Assembly: GCA_023458595.1 (NCBI GenBank)
Contig: JAEWYT010000026.1
Span: 1 to 40,644, forward strand
Reading direction: 5' to 3'
From: Pseudomonadota bacterium
Lineage (GTDB): Bacteria > Pseudomonadota > Alphaproteobacteria > Rhizobiales > Tepidamorphaceae
Length of the DNA stretch: 40,644 bases
The notes under the pieces are model-generated. The model was given only the letters and a program-made list of their open reading frames with translations, was not told where the DNA came from and did no database searches. The first letter of the stretch is position 1; every line of letters begins with the position of its first letter. A program made the translations under genes and the position numbers. This document shows positions 32,939 through 40,644 of the stretch, in pieces.

Positions 32939-33892
32939 CTATTCCTTCACCGCGCCGGTCATGGCCGAGACGTAGTAGTTGACGAAGAACATATACACGA
33001 TCGCGACGGGAACCGAGCCGAGCAACGCGCCTGCCATCAGCGAGCCCCAGCGATAGATGTCGCCGTCGACGAACTCGGAGATGATGGCGACGGGAACGGT
33101 CTTCTTCTCCGGGGTGGAGATGAAGGTCAGCGCGTAGATGAACTCGTTCCAGCACAGCGTGAAGGCGAAGATACCCGCCGATATGAGCCCCGGCACGGCG
33201 AGCGGCAGGACGATCTTGGTCAGGATCTGCCAGCGGCTCGCCCCGTCGATCAGGGCGCATTCCTCCAGCTCGAAGGGGATCGACTTGAAGTAGCCCATCA
33301 GGAGCCAGGTCGAGAACGGGATCAGGATCGTCGGATAGGTGAGGATCAGGGCCCATGGCGTATCCCACAGACCGTACTTCACGACGATCAGGGACAGCGG
33401 GATGAACAGGATCGACGGCGGCACGAGATAGGCGAGGAAGATCGCCCCGCCGATCCACTGGGCGCCCTTGTAGCGCAGCCGCACGATGGCGTAGGCCGCC
33501 AGCACGCTGGCGACGATCGACAGGAACGTCGCGACGAGCGCGATCATCATCGTGTTCCACATCCAGCTCAGGTACGGCGTCTCGAACAGGAGCTTCAGGA
33601 TGTGGTCGAGCGTCGGCGAGACGACCCAGTAGGGATTGACCGTGTCGAGGTTGACGAGCTGCTCGTTCGGTTTGATGGACGTGATGAACATCCAGTAGAA
33701 CGGGAACAGCAGCACGAAGACGATGATGGCGAGCGGTATGTAGATGGTGACGACCTTTCGCGGGGTCGACATCAGGTAGTCCATGCCACTCTGGCTCGCC
33801 TCCTCCGCCTTGCGGATGCGCCGGCGCTCGCGCCAGCGGGCGAAGAAGCCGGGCGCGGTCCCGGTCGGCTTGGAGAAGGCGGTCTCAGTCAT
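32939..33892 (-). CDS. Carbohydrate ABC transporter permease (MalG type)
   Basis: The 317-residue CUT1 permease has a cytoplasmic basic N-terminus of about 50 residues, then six membrane helices and the EAA loop ECALIDGASRWQILTKIVLP that docks on the ATPase. It pairs with the preceding MalF-type permease, whose stop it overlaps by 8 bases, indicating translational coupling. The transporter substrate is likely a monosaccharide, polyol or related acid processed by the adjacent enzymes. Confidence 0.9.
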   Translation of the reverse strand: MTETAFSKPTGTAPGFFARWRERRRIRKAEEASQSGMDYLMSTPRKVVTIYIPLAIIVFVLLFPFYWMFITSIKPNEQLVNLDTVNPYWVVSPTLDHILKLLFETPYLSWMWNTMMIALVATFLSIVASVLAAYAIVRLRYKGAQWIGGAIFLAYLVPPSILFIPLSLIVVKYGLWDTPWALILTYPTILIPFSTWLLMGYFKSIPFELEECALIDGASRWQILTKIVLPLAVPGLISAGIFAFTLCWNEFIYALTFISTPEKKTVPVAIISEFVDGDIYRWGSLMAGALLGSVPVAIVYMFFVNYYVSAMTGAVKE

Positions 33893-34835
33893 CCGCCTCT
33901 CCCTGCTGCCACTTGCGCCGCTGCAGGCCGAACCACGACAGCATGATGGCGGCGAGCAGGAACGGGATCATCGCCGTCGAGATCGCCGCCCCCTCCCCGA
34001 GGTAGCCGCCCAGGATGGCGCGCTGGTAGCTCAGCGTCGCCATCAGATGGGTGGCGTTGACCGGACCGCCGCGGGTGATCGCCCAGATGAGCTGGAAGTC
34101 GGTGAAGGTGAACAGCACAGAGAAGGTCATCACCACGGCGATGATCGGGGTGAGCATCGGATAGGTGATGTGGCGGAACATCTGCCACCGGCTCGCCCCG
34201 TCGATCGTCGCCGCCTCGTAGAGCGAGGGCGGCACGGTCTGCAGGCCCGCGAGCAGCGTGATCGCGACGAAGGGCACGCCGCGCCAGATATTGGCGAAGA
34301 TCACCGACCAGCGCGCGTTCCACGGATCGCCGAGGAAGTTGATGTTGGTCGAGATCAGCCCGAACTCCTTGAGCGTCCAGGAGATGATCGAGAACTGCGG
34401 GTCGTACATCCACCAGAAGGCGATCGCCGAAAGCACCGTCGGCACGATGAAGGGCAGAAGCACGATCGCGCGCAGGAACGCCTTGAACGGCAGGTGGTGG
34501 TTCAGGAGGATCGCGAGATAGAGGCCGATCGCGAATTTGAAGACGCTGGCGACCGACGTGTAGAGCAGCGTGTTGAACACGGACAGCCAGAAGATCGGGT
34601 CGTCGTAGAGCCAGACGAAGTTCTCGATACCGACGAAGACGCCTTCGCGGCCGATGCGGGCATCGGTCATCGACAGCCAGACGCCGAGGCCCAGCGGATA
34701 GGCGAGGAACAGGATCAGGAAGGCTGCGGCCGGCAACATGAACCAGCCGCCGAGCCAATGCCGGTTGGTCTTCAGGCGCGACCATGCAGACGGCTCCGCC
34801 GGCATCGCCCGCACCCCGATCGCCGCATCCGCCAT
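33885..34835 (-). CDS. Carbohydrate ABC transporter permease (MalF type)
   Basis: The 316-residue CUT1 permease has six predicted helices, beginning with WFMLPAAAFLILFLAYPLGLG, and the EAA loop EAATIDGASRWQMFRHITYP. It lies 58 bases after the binding-protein gene, with GAGGAG before its ATG. It forms a heterodimer with the MalG-type partner in the inner membrane. It is the shorter form without the large periplasmic loop of E. coli MalF. Confidence 0.9.
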   Translation of the reverse strand: MADAAIGVRAMPAEPSAWSRLKTNRHWLGGWFMLPAAAFLILFLAYPLGLGVWLSMTDARIGREGVFVGIENFVWLYDDPIFWLSVFNTLLYTSVASVFKFAIGLYLAILLNHHLPFKAFLRAIVLLPFIVPTVLSAIAFWWMYDPQFSIISWTLKEFGLISTNINFLGDPWNARWSVIFANIWRGVPFVAITLLAGLQTVPPSLYEAATIDGASRWQMFRHITYPMLTPIIAVVMTFSVLFTFTDFQLIWAITRGGPVNATHLMATLSYQRAILGGYLGEGAAISTAMIPFLLAAIMLSWFGLQRRKWQQGEADD

Positions 34836-34893
34836 TCGCGTGCTCCTCGAAAAGGCGAGCGGGCCGGACGAGACGCCCGGCCCGCACTGCTCC

Positions 34894-36210
34894 TCAGCGA
34901 TAGATGCGCTTCGCCTGGCGCTCGGCCTGGGCGATCGCGTCGTCTACGCTCATGTTGCCGGTCGCGGCGTTTGCGAACATGTCCAGCACGATGAACTCGG
35001 CCAATGCCGACGCGGCCTTCTCGCCGACCGACCCCTCGTAGCCGGCAGTCAGCGTGTCGCGGGCGGCGTCCTTGAACACCGTCAGCTTCGGATCGTCCGT
35101 GAAGACCGGGTTCGACTCGTACTTCTCGAGCGGCGGCGTCAGGTAGGCGAGCGCGGCCTCGAGCCAGGCGTTGTACTGCTCCGGCTGGAACAGGTACTCG
35201 ATGAACCCCTTCGCGGCATTCGGGTACTTCGAATACTTGAAGATCATCATCGGGTAGGCGATGTGGAACTCGGTCGGCTTGCCGACGGGGCCCACCGGCC
35301 ACTTCGCGTGGTTCATGTCGGCGGCGATGTCGGGAGCGTCCTTCTTGGCCGCCGGATAGATCGACGGGCCGTTGTTGGTCATGCTGACCTCGCCGGACAT
35401 GAACGCCTTGTTGTTGTTGGAGTCGTTCCACGACGCGACGCCCGGCGCCATGTAGCCGTAGAGCTCCTTGACGTACTCGACCGCGGCCTTGGTCTCCGGC
35501 GAATTGATGACGACCTCGTCATTCTCGTTGACGAGCGAGCCGCCGAACGACCACAGCGCCCAGTGCACCCAGGCGTTGCCGTCGCCGGAGGCATGACCGA
35601 GCGCCATGCCCAGCGGCGTGCCCTGCTCCTTGAGCTTCCTGGCGAGTTCCAGGAAGTCGGCCGTCGTCGTCGGCGCCTCCTTGAAGCCGGCCTTCTCGAG
35701 CGCCGACATGCGATAGTTGATGTAGTTGCCGTTGTAGGCGATCGGAATGTCGATCCAGTCGTCGGTGCCGGCCCGCGTGCCGTACTTCACGGCGGAGGGA
35801 ACCCACGGGCCGTACTTCTCGGCGAGCAGGTTGGCGATGTCGGTCATGTCGACCAGCTTGTCGGGGAAGAGGTGCGGCAGGGAATAGAGCCCCCAGACCA
35901 TGTCCGGGCCCTGGTTCACGTTGGCGGCGACCGACGCCTTCGGCTGCACGTCGTCGAGGGATTCGTTCTGCACGTTGACCGTGACGCCGCAGTCGTTCTT
36001 GAAGTTCTCGACGATCTTCATGAACGCGTCTTCCTCGGCCTGGATGAAGCGCTTCCAGCGCAGGAGCGTGAGTTCGGCCCCCTCCTCCGGCTTGAACTGA
36101 AGGTCGCAGGCGGCGAGCGCGGCGGTCGATCCGCCGAACGTGCCGATCGCGAGCACGCCCACGAGGGCGACACTGCCTCCGAGCAGTCTGAGCTTACGTT
36201 TCACGGACAT
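34894..36210 (-). CDS. Extracellular solute-binding protein of sugar ABC transporter
   Basis: The 438-residue family 1 binding protein has a signal peptide (RKLRLLGGSVALVGVLAIGT, cleavage probably near ALA just before the mature Cys). The mature N-terminus begins ACDLQFKPEE. The Cys after Ala-Leu-Ala-Ala is not in a standard lipobox, and a second Cys (FKNDCGV) suggests a disulfide instead. GGAGG six bases before the ATG sets the start; an upstream in-frame Met at 36282 is rejected. It sits between the ATPase and permease genes of one operon. The ligand is not predictable from sequence alone. Confidence 0.9.
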   Translation of the reverse strand: MSVKRKLRLLGGSVALVGVLAIGTFGGSTAALAACDLQFKPEEGAELTLLRWKRFIQAEEDAFMKIVENFKNDCGVTVNVQNESLDDVQPKASVAANVNQGPDMVWGLYSLPHLFPDKLVDMTDIANLLAEKYGPWVPSAVKYGTRAGTDDWIDIPIAYNGNYINYRMSALEKAGFKEAPTTTADFLELARKLKEQGTPLGMALGHASGDGNAWVHWALWSFGGSLVNENDEVVINSPETKAAVEYVKELYGYMAPGVASWNDSNNNKAFMSGEVSMTNNGPSIYPAAKKDAPDIAADMNHAKWPVGPVGKPTEFHIAYPMMIFKYSKYPNAAKGFIEYLFQPEQYNAWLEAALAYLTPPLEKYESNPVFTDDPKLTVFKDAARDTLTAGYEGSVGEKAASALAEFIVLDMFANAATGNMSVDDAIAQAERQAKRIYR

Positions 36211-36278
36211 CCATTTCCTCCCGGTTCGGTTTTCAAGTTTCCAGCCCGTCGCCCGGTCGTTGCCGGGCGAAGGTCTTC

Positions 36279-37355
<1,077 letters not shown>

Positions 37356-37459
37356 GTCGCTGCTTCCCTCCCACGAGACGGACTTTGCCGCCCTTTTGTC
37401 CGTTTCGGTTCCGGAACTTCCGTCCGGATCCCCGGTTCAGCGTCTTGAAAGCGCTGTCA

Positions 37460-37517
37460 ACGTATACGTCATTGCATTCAGCGGGGCCTATTCAAGCGCC
37501 TTTTATCATACAATTGC
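37460..37517. promoter_or_regulatory. GTATAC-type operators upstream of the ABC transporter genes
   Basis: ACGTATACGT (37460-37469) is a perfect 10-base palindrome followed by CATTGC. CATACAATTGC (37507-37517) is, on the other strand, GCAATTGTATG. The core and the flanking ATTGC resemble the pair between the LeuB-like and otnK genes. Confidence 0.55.
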
Positions 37518-37587
37518 AAGACGTGAATGAGGCGGGCGACCGGCCGCGCCGGCAGGCGTGGAACCGCGGCGGCGAAGGAGGGGCGGA

Positions 37588-37620
37588 GAGCGAAAAGGGA
37601 GCGAAAAGGGAGCGAAACGG
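37588..37620 (+). repeat. Three tandem 11-base units
   Basis: GAGCGAAAAGG occurs twice and then GAGCGAAACGG once, head to tail, in the gene-free region downstream of the dehydratase gene. The purpose is unknown; slippage is a simple explanation. Confidence 0.7.
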
Positions 37621-37747
37621 GGGAGATGCGCGGGCTGCGCGGGGGCGGTGCCGGCGGGCCGCCCGCGGCGAAAAACTGTACTGCCGAAAACGAACAGCCG
37701 GGACGGCCCCGGCGGACCGCCCCGCTGCCGCAATACCGGAGCCGCGA

Positions 37748-39535
37748 TCAGTGATTGTCGCGGGGCACGCTCTTTCCGGCGACCCGCTGGTACTTGACCG
37801 CGGGCTTCAGCACCATGCCGTCGTCGAACTGGGCGACCATGCCGCGCTGGATCTCCTGCCAGGGCGTCTGATCGCCGGGGTACTTGTAGCCGCCCTCGCT
37901 TTCGAGTTCCTTGCGGCGCGCGGCGAGTTCCTCGTCGGAAATGAGGATGTCGACCGTGCGCTTGTTGAGATCGATGCGCACCCTGTCGCCGGTCCGGAGC
38001 AGGGCCAGCCCGCCGCCGGCGGCGGCTTCCGGGCTCGCGTTCAGGATCGACGGAGATCCCGACGTGCCAGACTGGCGGCCGTCACCGATGCAGGGCAGCT
38101 CGCGGATGCCCCTTTTGATCAGCTCGTCCGGCGGCTGCATGTTCACGACCTCGGCGCCGCCCGGATAGCCGATCGGACCGGCGCCGCGGATGAACAGCAT
38201 GGTGTTCTCGTCGATCTTCGGGTCCGGATCGTTGATGCGGTGGTGGTAGTCCTCCGGCCCGTCGAAGACGACCGCCCGGCCCTCGAAGGCGTTCGGGTCG
38301 CCGGGCTTCGACAGGTAGCGCTGGCGGAAGGTGTCGGAGATCACACTGGTCTTCATGATCGCGGACTTGAACAGGTTGCCGCTGAGGTTCAGGAAACCTG
38401 CGTTCCTGACGAGCGCGTGGTCGAAGTCGCGGATCACGTCGGCATCGCCCGACTGGCGGCCGCGGCAGTTGTCGCCGATCGACTTGCCGTTCACGGTCAG
38501 CGCGTTCTCGTTGACCAGCTTGTGGCGCATCAGCTCGGCAATGACGGCGGGAACGCCGCCGGCGCGGTGGAACTCCTCGCCGAGATACTTGCCGGCCGGC
38601 TGCAGGTTGACGAGCAGCGGCACCTCGTAGCCGATCCGCTCCCAGTCGTTGTTGTTCAGCTCGACGCCGATGTGGCGGGCGATCGCGTTGATGTGGATCG
38701 GCGCGTTGGTCGAGCCGCCGATCGCGGAGTTGGCGACGATGACGTTCTCGAAGGCCTCGCGCGTCATGATGTCGGAGGGCTTCAGGTCCTCCTCGACCAT
38801 CTCGACGGCCCTGACGCCCGTCTCGTAGGCGATCTGGCCCCGCTCGCGGTAGGGCGCGGGAATGGCCGCGCAGCCCGGCAGGCTCATGCCGAGGGCTTCC
38901 GCGAGCGCGTTCATCGTGCTCGCCGTGCCCATGGTGTTGCAGTGGCCGACGGACGGGGCGGAAGAGGCGGCGATATCCATGAACTCGGCATAGTCGATCT
39001 TGCCGGCCGCGTGGTCGAGCCGGGCATCCCAGACGACGGTGCCCGATCCCGAGCGCTCGCCCTTCCACCAGCCGTTGAGCATCGGTCCGCCGGAGAGGAC
39101 GATCGCGGGAATGTTCACGGTCGCCGCCGCCATCAGGCAGGCCGGCGTGGTCTTGTCGCAACCGGTGGTCAGCACGACGCCGTCGAGCGGATAGCCGTAG
39201 AGGATCTCGACGAGGCCGAGATAGGCGAGATTGCGGTCGAGCGACGCGGTCGGCCGCTTTCCCGTCTCCTGGATCGGATGGACGGGAAACTCGAAGGCAA
39301 TGCCGCCGGCAGCCCGGATGCCCTCGCGGACACGGTGCGCCAGTTCCAGATGATGCCTGTTGCACGGCGAAAGGTCGGAGCCCGTCTGGGCGATGCCGAT
39401 GATCGGCTTGCCGGACTGCAGTTCCTCGCGGGTCAGCCCGAAATTGAGGTATCGTTCGAGATAGAGCGCGGTCATGCCCGGATTGTCCGGATTGTCGAAC
39501 CAGAGCTGACTGCGCAGCAGACCCTTGCGAGACAC
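37748..39535 (-). CDS. IlvD/Edd family sugar-acid dehydratase
   Basis: Enzymes of this family remove water from 2,3-dihydroxy acids (aldonates or dihydroxyisovalerate) to give 2-keto acids, using an Fe-S cluster and Mg. The 595-residue protein has cluster Cys58 (SPCNRHH), Cys126 (GCDKTTP) and Cys199 (GHCNTMG), the metal Lys128 and the C-terminal DGRQSGTSG. Length and the NAPIHINAIARH segment favour the pentonate/aldonate dehydratase branch over biosynthetic IlvD. GTG 39535, nine bases after GGAGG, is the best start. An IS481 element lies 62 bases upstream and may separate it from its promoter. Confidence 0.86.
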   Translation of the reverse strand: MSRKGLLRSQLWFDNPDNPGMTALYLERYLNFGLTREELQSGKPIIGIAQTGSDLSPCNRHHLELAHRVREGIRAAGGIAFEFPVHPIQETGKRPTASLDRNLAYLGLVEILYGYPLDGVVLTTGCDKTTPACLMAAATVNIPAIVLSGGPMLNGWWKGERSGSGTVVWDARLDHAAGKIDYAEFMDIAASSAPSVGHCNTMGTASTMNALAEALGMSLPGCAAIPAPYRERGQIAYETGVRAVEMVEEDLKPSDIMTREAFENVIVANSAIGGSTNAPIHINAIARHIGVELNNNDWERIGYEVPLLVNLQPAGKYLGEEFHRAGGVPAVIAELMRHKLVNENALTVNGKSIGDNCRGRQSGDADVIRDFDHALVRNAGFLNLSGNLFKSAIMKTSVISDTFRQRYLSKPGDPNAFEGRAVVFDGPEDYHHRINDPDPKIDENTMLFIRGAGPIGYPGGAEVVNMQPPDELIKRGIRELPCIGDGRQSGTSGSPSILNASPEAAAGGGLALLRTGDRVRIDLNKRTVDILISDEELAARRKELESEGGYKYPGDQTPWQEIQRGMVAQFDDGMVLKPAVKYQRVAGKSVPRDNH

Positions 39536-39597
39536 GTTTGCGTTCCTCCCGACCCGAATTCGCACCTTCTTAGTCCAATCCGCGCGAAGTCCCTAGC

Positions 39598-39619
39598 TGT
39601 GAGGTTTCGTCAGGTTGTC
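39598..39619 (+). repeat. Left terminal inverted repeat of the IS481 element
   Basis: It begins TGTGAGGTTTC and ends CAGGTTGTC. It matches the right repeat at 16 of 22 positions, with the inner nine bases identical. Confidence 0.88.
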
Positions 39620-39680
39620 CATTCGGACCGGACCGGGGAGACTGGAGTTACCAAGCTTCAGCACACACCGGAGGGTCCGA

Positions 39681-40644
39681 ATGAACATCCACAAGAATGC
39701 CCGTCTGACACCGCTGCGTCGAGAGGAGATGGCGCTGTGTGTCATCGAGGGCCGGTCGTCCAGTGCAAAAGCGGCTCGGCTCTATGGCGTGTCGGCCAAG
39801 ATCGTGGCGCGTTGGGTGGGGCGCTACAGGTCGGAAGGACGTGCCGGCATGGTCGACCGTTCGTCACGGCCCGGGCACAGCCCGAAGGCAACTGGTTCAG
39901 CCGTGGTCGAACGCATCATCGCACTCAGACGTCAGCGGCTCACCGGCAAGCACATTGCGATGGAAGTCGGCGTGTCGCCGGCCACGGTCAGCCGTGTGTT
40001 GAAGCGGGCCGGCCTGTCGCGGTTCAAGGACATCGATCCGGCCGAGCCGGTGCGCCGCTATGAACGCAAACGCCCCGGCGAGATGATCCATATCGACATC
40101 AAGAAGCTGGGCAGGTTCAACCGGATCGGACACCGCATCACCGGCGACCGGCACCGCCAGTCCAGCCAACGCGGCAACCGCATGGCGCCGGGCTGGGAAT
40201 ATGTCCATGTCGCCATCGACGATCATTCGCGGCTGTCCTTCAGCCAAATCCACGACGACGAAAAGGCCGTCAGCGCCATCGCCCATCTCAAGGCTGCCGT
40301 CGCCTGGTACCGGCGACTGGGTATCACCGTCGAGCGCGTCATGACCGACAACGGGCCCTGCTACACCTCGAAAGCCTTTGCCAGGACCTGCCGGCAACTC
40401 GGCCTGAAGCACATCCGAACCAGGCCCTACACGCCCAGAACCAATGGTAAGGCAGAGCGCTTCATCCAGACCGCACTCAGGGAATGGGCATACGCCCGGG
40501 CCTACCAGACTTCAGATCAGCGCGCCGCCGAACTGCCGGTCTGGAACCACATGTACAATTGGCATCGACCCCATGGCAGCCTAAACTCGAAGCCGCCAAT
40601 CAGTCGCCTCGGCCTAAAAGGCGACAACCTGTTGAGGCTCCACA
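39681..40644 (+). CDS. IS481 family transposase (stop codon lies outside the window)
   Basis: The frame encodes 321 residues to the window edge without a stop. An N-terminal helix-turn-helix (AKAARLYGVSAKIVARWVGR) and a second one (HIAMEVGVSPATVSRVLKRA) precede the rve/DDE catalytic core. The acidic residues are visible in MIHIDIKKLG, MTDNGPCYTS and NGKAERFIQ. The C-terminus WHRPHGSLNSKPP is typical. GGAGGG lies eight bases before ATG 39681. Codon 322 begins with the last base of the element; if the target CCTAGC is duplicated on the right, the frame reads Thr then TAG, so the target would supply the stop. Confidence 0.92.
   Translation, partial: MNIHKNARLTPLRREEMALCVIEGRSSSAKAARLYGVSAKIVARWVGRYRSEGRAGMVDRSSRPGHSPKATGSAVVERIIALRRQRLTGKHIAMEVGVSPATVSRVLKRAGLSRFKDIDPAEPVRRYERKRPGEMIHIDIKKLGRFNRIGHRITGDRHRQSSQRGNRMAPGWEYVHVAIDDHSRLSFSQIHDDEKAVSAIAHLKAAVAWYRRLGITVERVMTDNGPCYTSKAFARTCRQLGLKHIRTRPYTPRTNGKAERFIQTALREWAYARAYQTSDQRAAELPVWNHMYNWHRPHGSLNSKPPISRLGLKGDNLLRLH
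40623..40644 (-). repeat. Right terminal inverted repeat of the IS481 element
   Basis: Read on the minus strand it begins TGTGGAGCCTC and ends CAGGTTGTC. It also encodes the last residues of the transposase (NLLRLH). Confidence 0.88.

Larger units (their letters stand above)
37356..37747 (-). other. Gene-free control region between dehydratase and ABC operon
   Basis: No credible gene is present. The part near the ABC genes is AT-rich and holds the GTATAC palindromes, so it is probably the promoter of the transport operon. The part near the dehydratase stop is very GC-rich and includes three tandem 11-base units (GAGCGAAAAGG, 37588-37620). I see no clean terminator with a T-run for the dehydratase gene. 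Confidence 0.5.
39598..40644 (+). mobile_element. IS481-family insertion sequence
   Basis: The element is 1047 bases, bounded by imperfect 22-base inverted repeats that start TGTG and share CAGGTTGTC. It carries one DDE transposase. The left flank reads CCTAGC (39592-39597), the NCTAGN target known for IS481. The window ends at the last base of the right repeat, so the second target copy is not visible. Confidence 0.9.

Overview
The window is high-GC DNA from an alphaproteobacterium, most likely of the Rhizobiales (Hyphomicrobiales). Pointers are an adenosylcobalamin-dependent ribonucleotide reductase of alphaproteobacterial size, a complete aapJQMP general amino-acid transporter with metC divergent from it, a two-domain cold-shock protein followed by a DUF192 protein, an NDUFS4-like complex I accessory subunit, and four-carbon acid-sugar genes. 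These assignments come from reading the translations; no search was run.

Region 1 (1-14.1 kb) is mostly housekeeping: a receiver-like protein that has lost its phospho-acceptor, nrdJ with a tandem pair of NrdR-box-like palindromes far upstream, an LtrA-type membrane protein, a cNMP-binding/patatin phospholipase, AMP nucleosidase, a probable trans-acting sRNA with its own terminator, a secreted LprI-like protein, and a tight run cysK-alaX-GFA protein-sseA (cysteine synthesis, mischarged-tRNA editing, sulfur transfer).

Region 2 (14.2-25.3 kb) holds aapJQMP, with a strong hairpin between the binding-protein gene and the permease genes, divergent metC, a DUF4424 exported protein, an orphan HicB, a tRNA-Pro / complex I subunit / tRNA-Arg unit, a 38-residue membrane peptide, DUF192 and double-CSD genes, a sirtuin, glyoxalase I and tRNA-Glu.

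Region 3 (25.3-39.6 kb) is accessory and catabolic. A long T-tract-rich gene-free stretch precedes a histone H1-like Lys/Ala repeat gene. That gene ends in a run of nine A, and a carboxymuconolactone-decarboxylase-like frame continues across it in the +1 frame. Then come a beta-hydroxyacid dehydrogenase, a LeuB/TtuC-type beta-decarboxylating dehydrogenase divergent from a 3-oxo-tetronate kinase (otnK, DUF1537), an SDR, two more beta-hydroxyacid dehydrogenases (one close to L-threonate dehydrogenase), a CUT1 sugar ABC transporter and an IlvD/Edd sugar-acid dehydratase. Both main promoter regions carry GTATAC-centred palindromes, suggesting one GntR-type regulator that is not in this window. The set looks like uptake and breakdown of a sugar or aldonate to dihydroxyacetone phosphate or a 2-keto acid, but without the usual OtnI isomerase and OtnC decarboxylase.

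Region 4 (39.6-40.6 kb) is an apparently intact IS481-family element. It is inserted in a CTAG target just upstream of the dehydratase gene, and the window ends exactly at its right inverted repeat.
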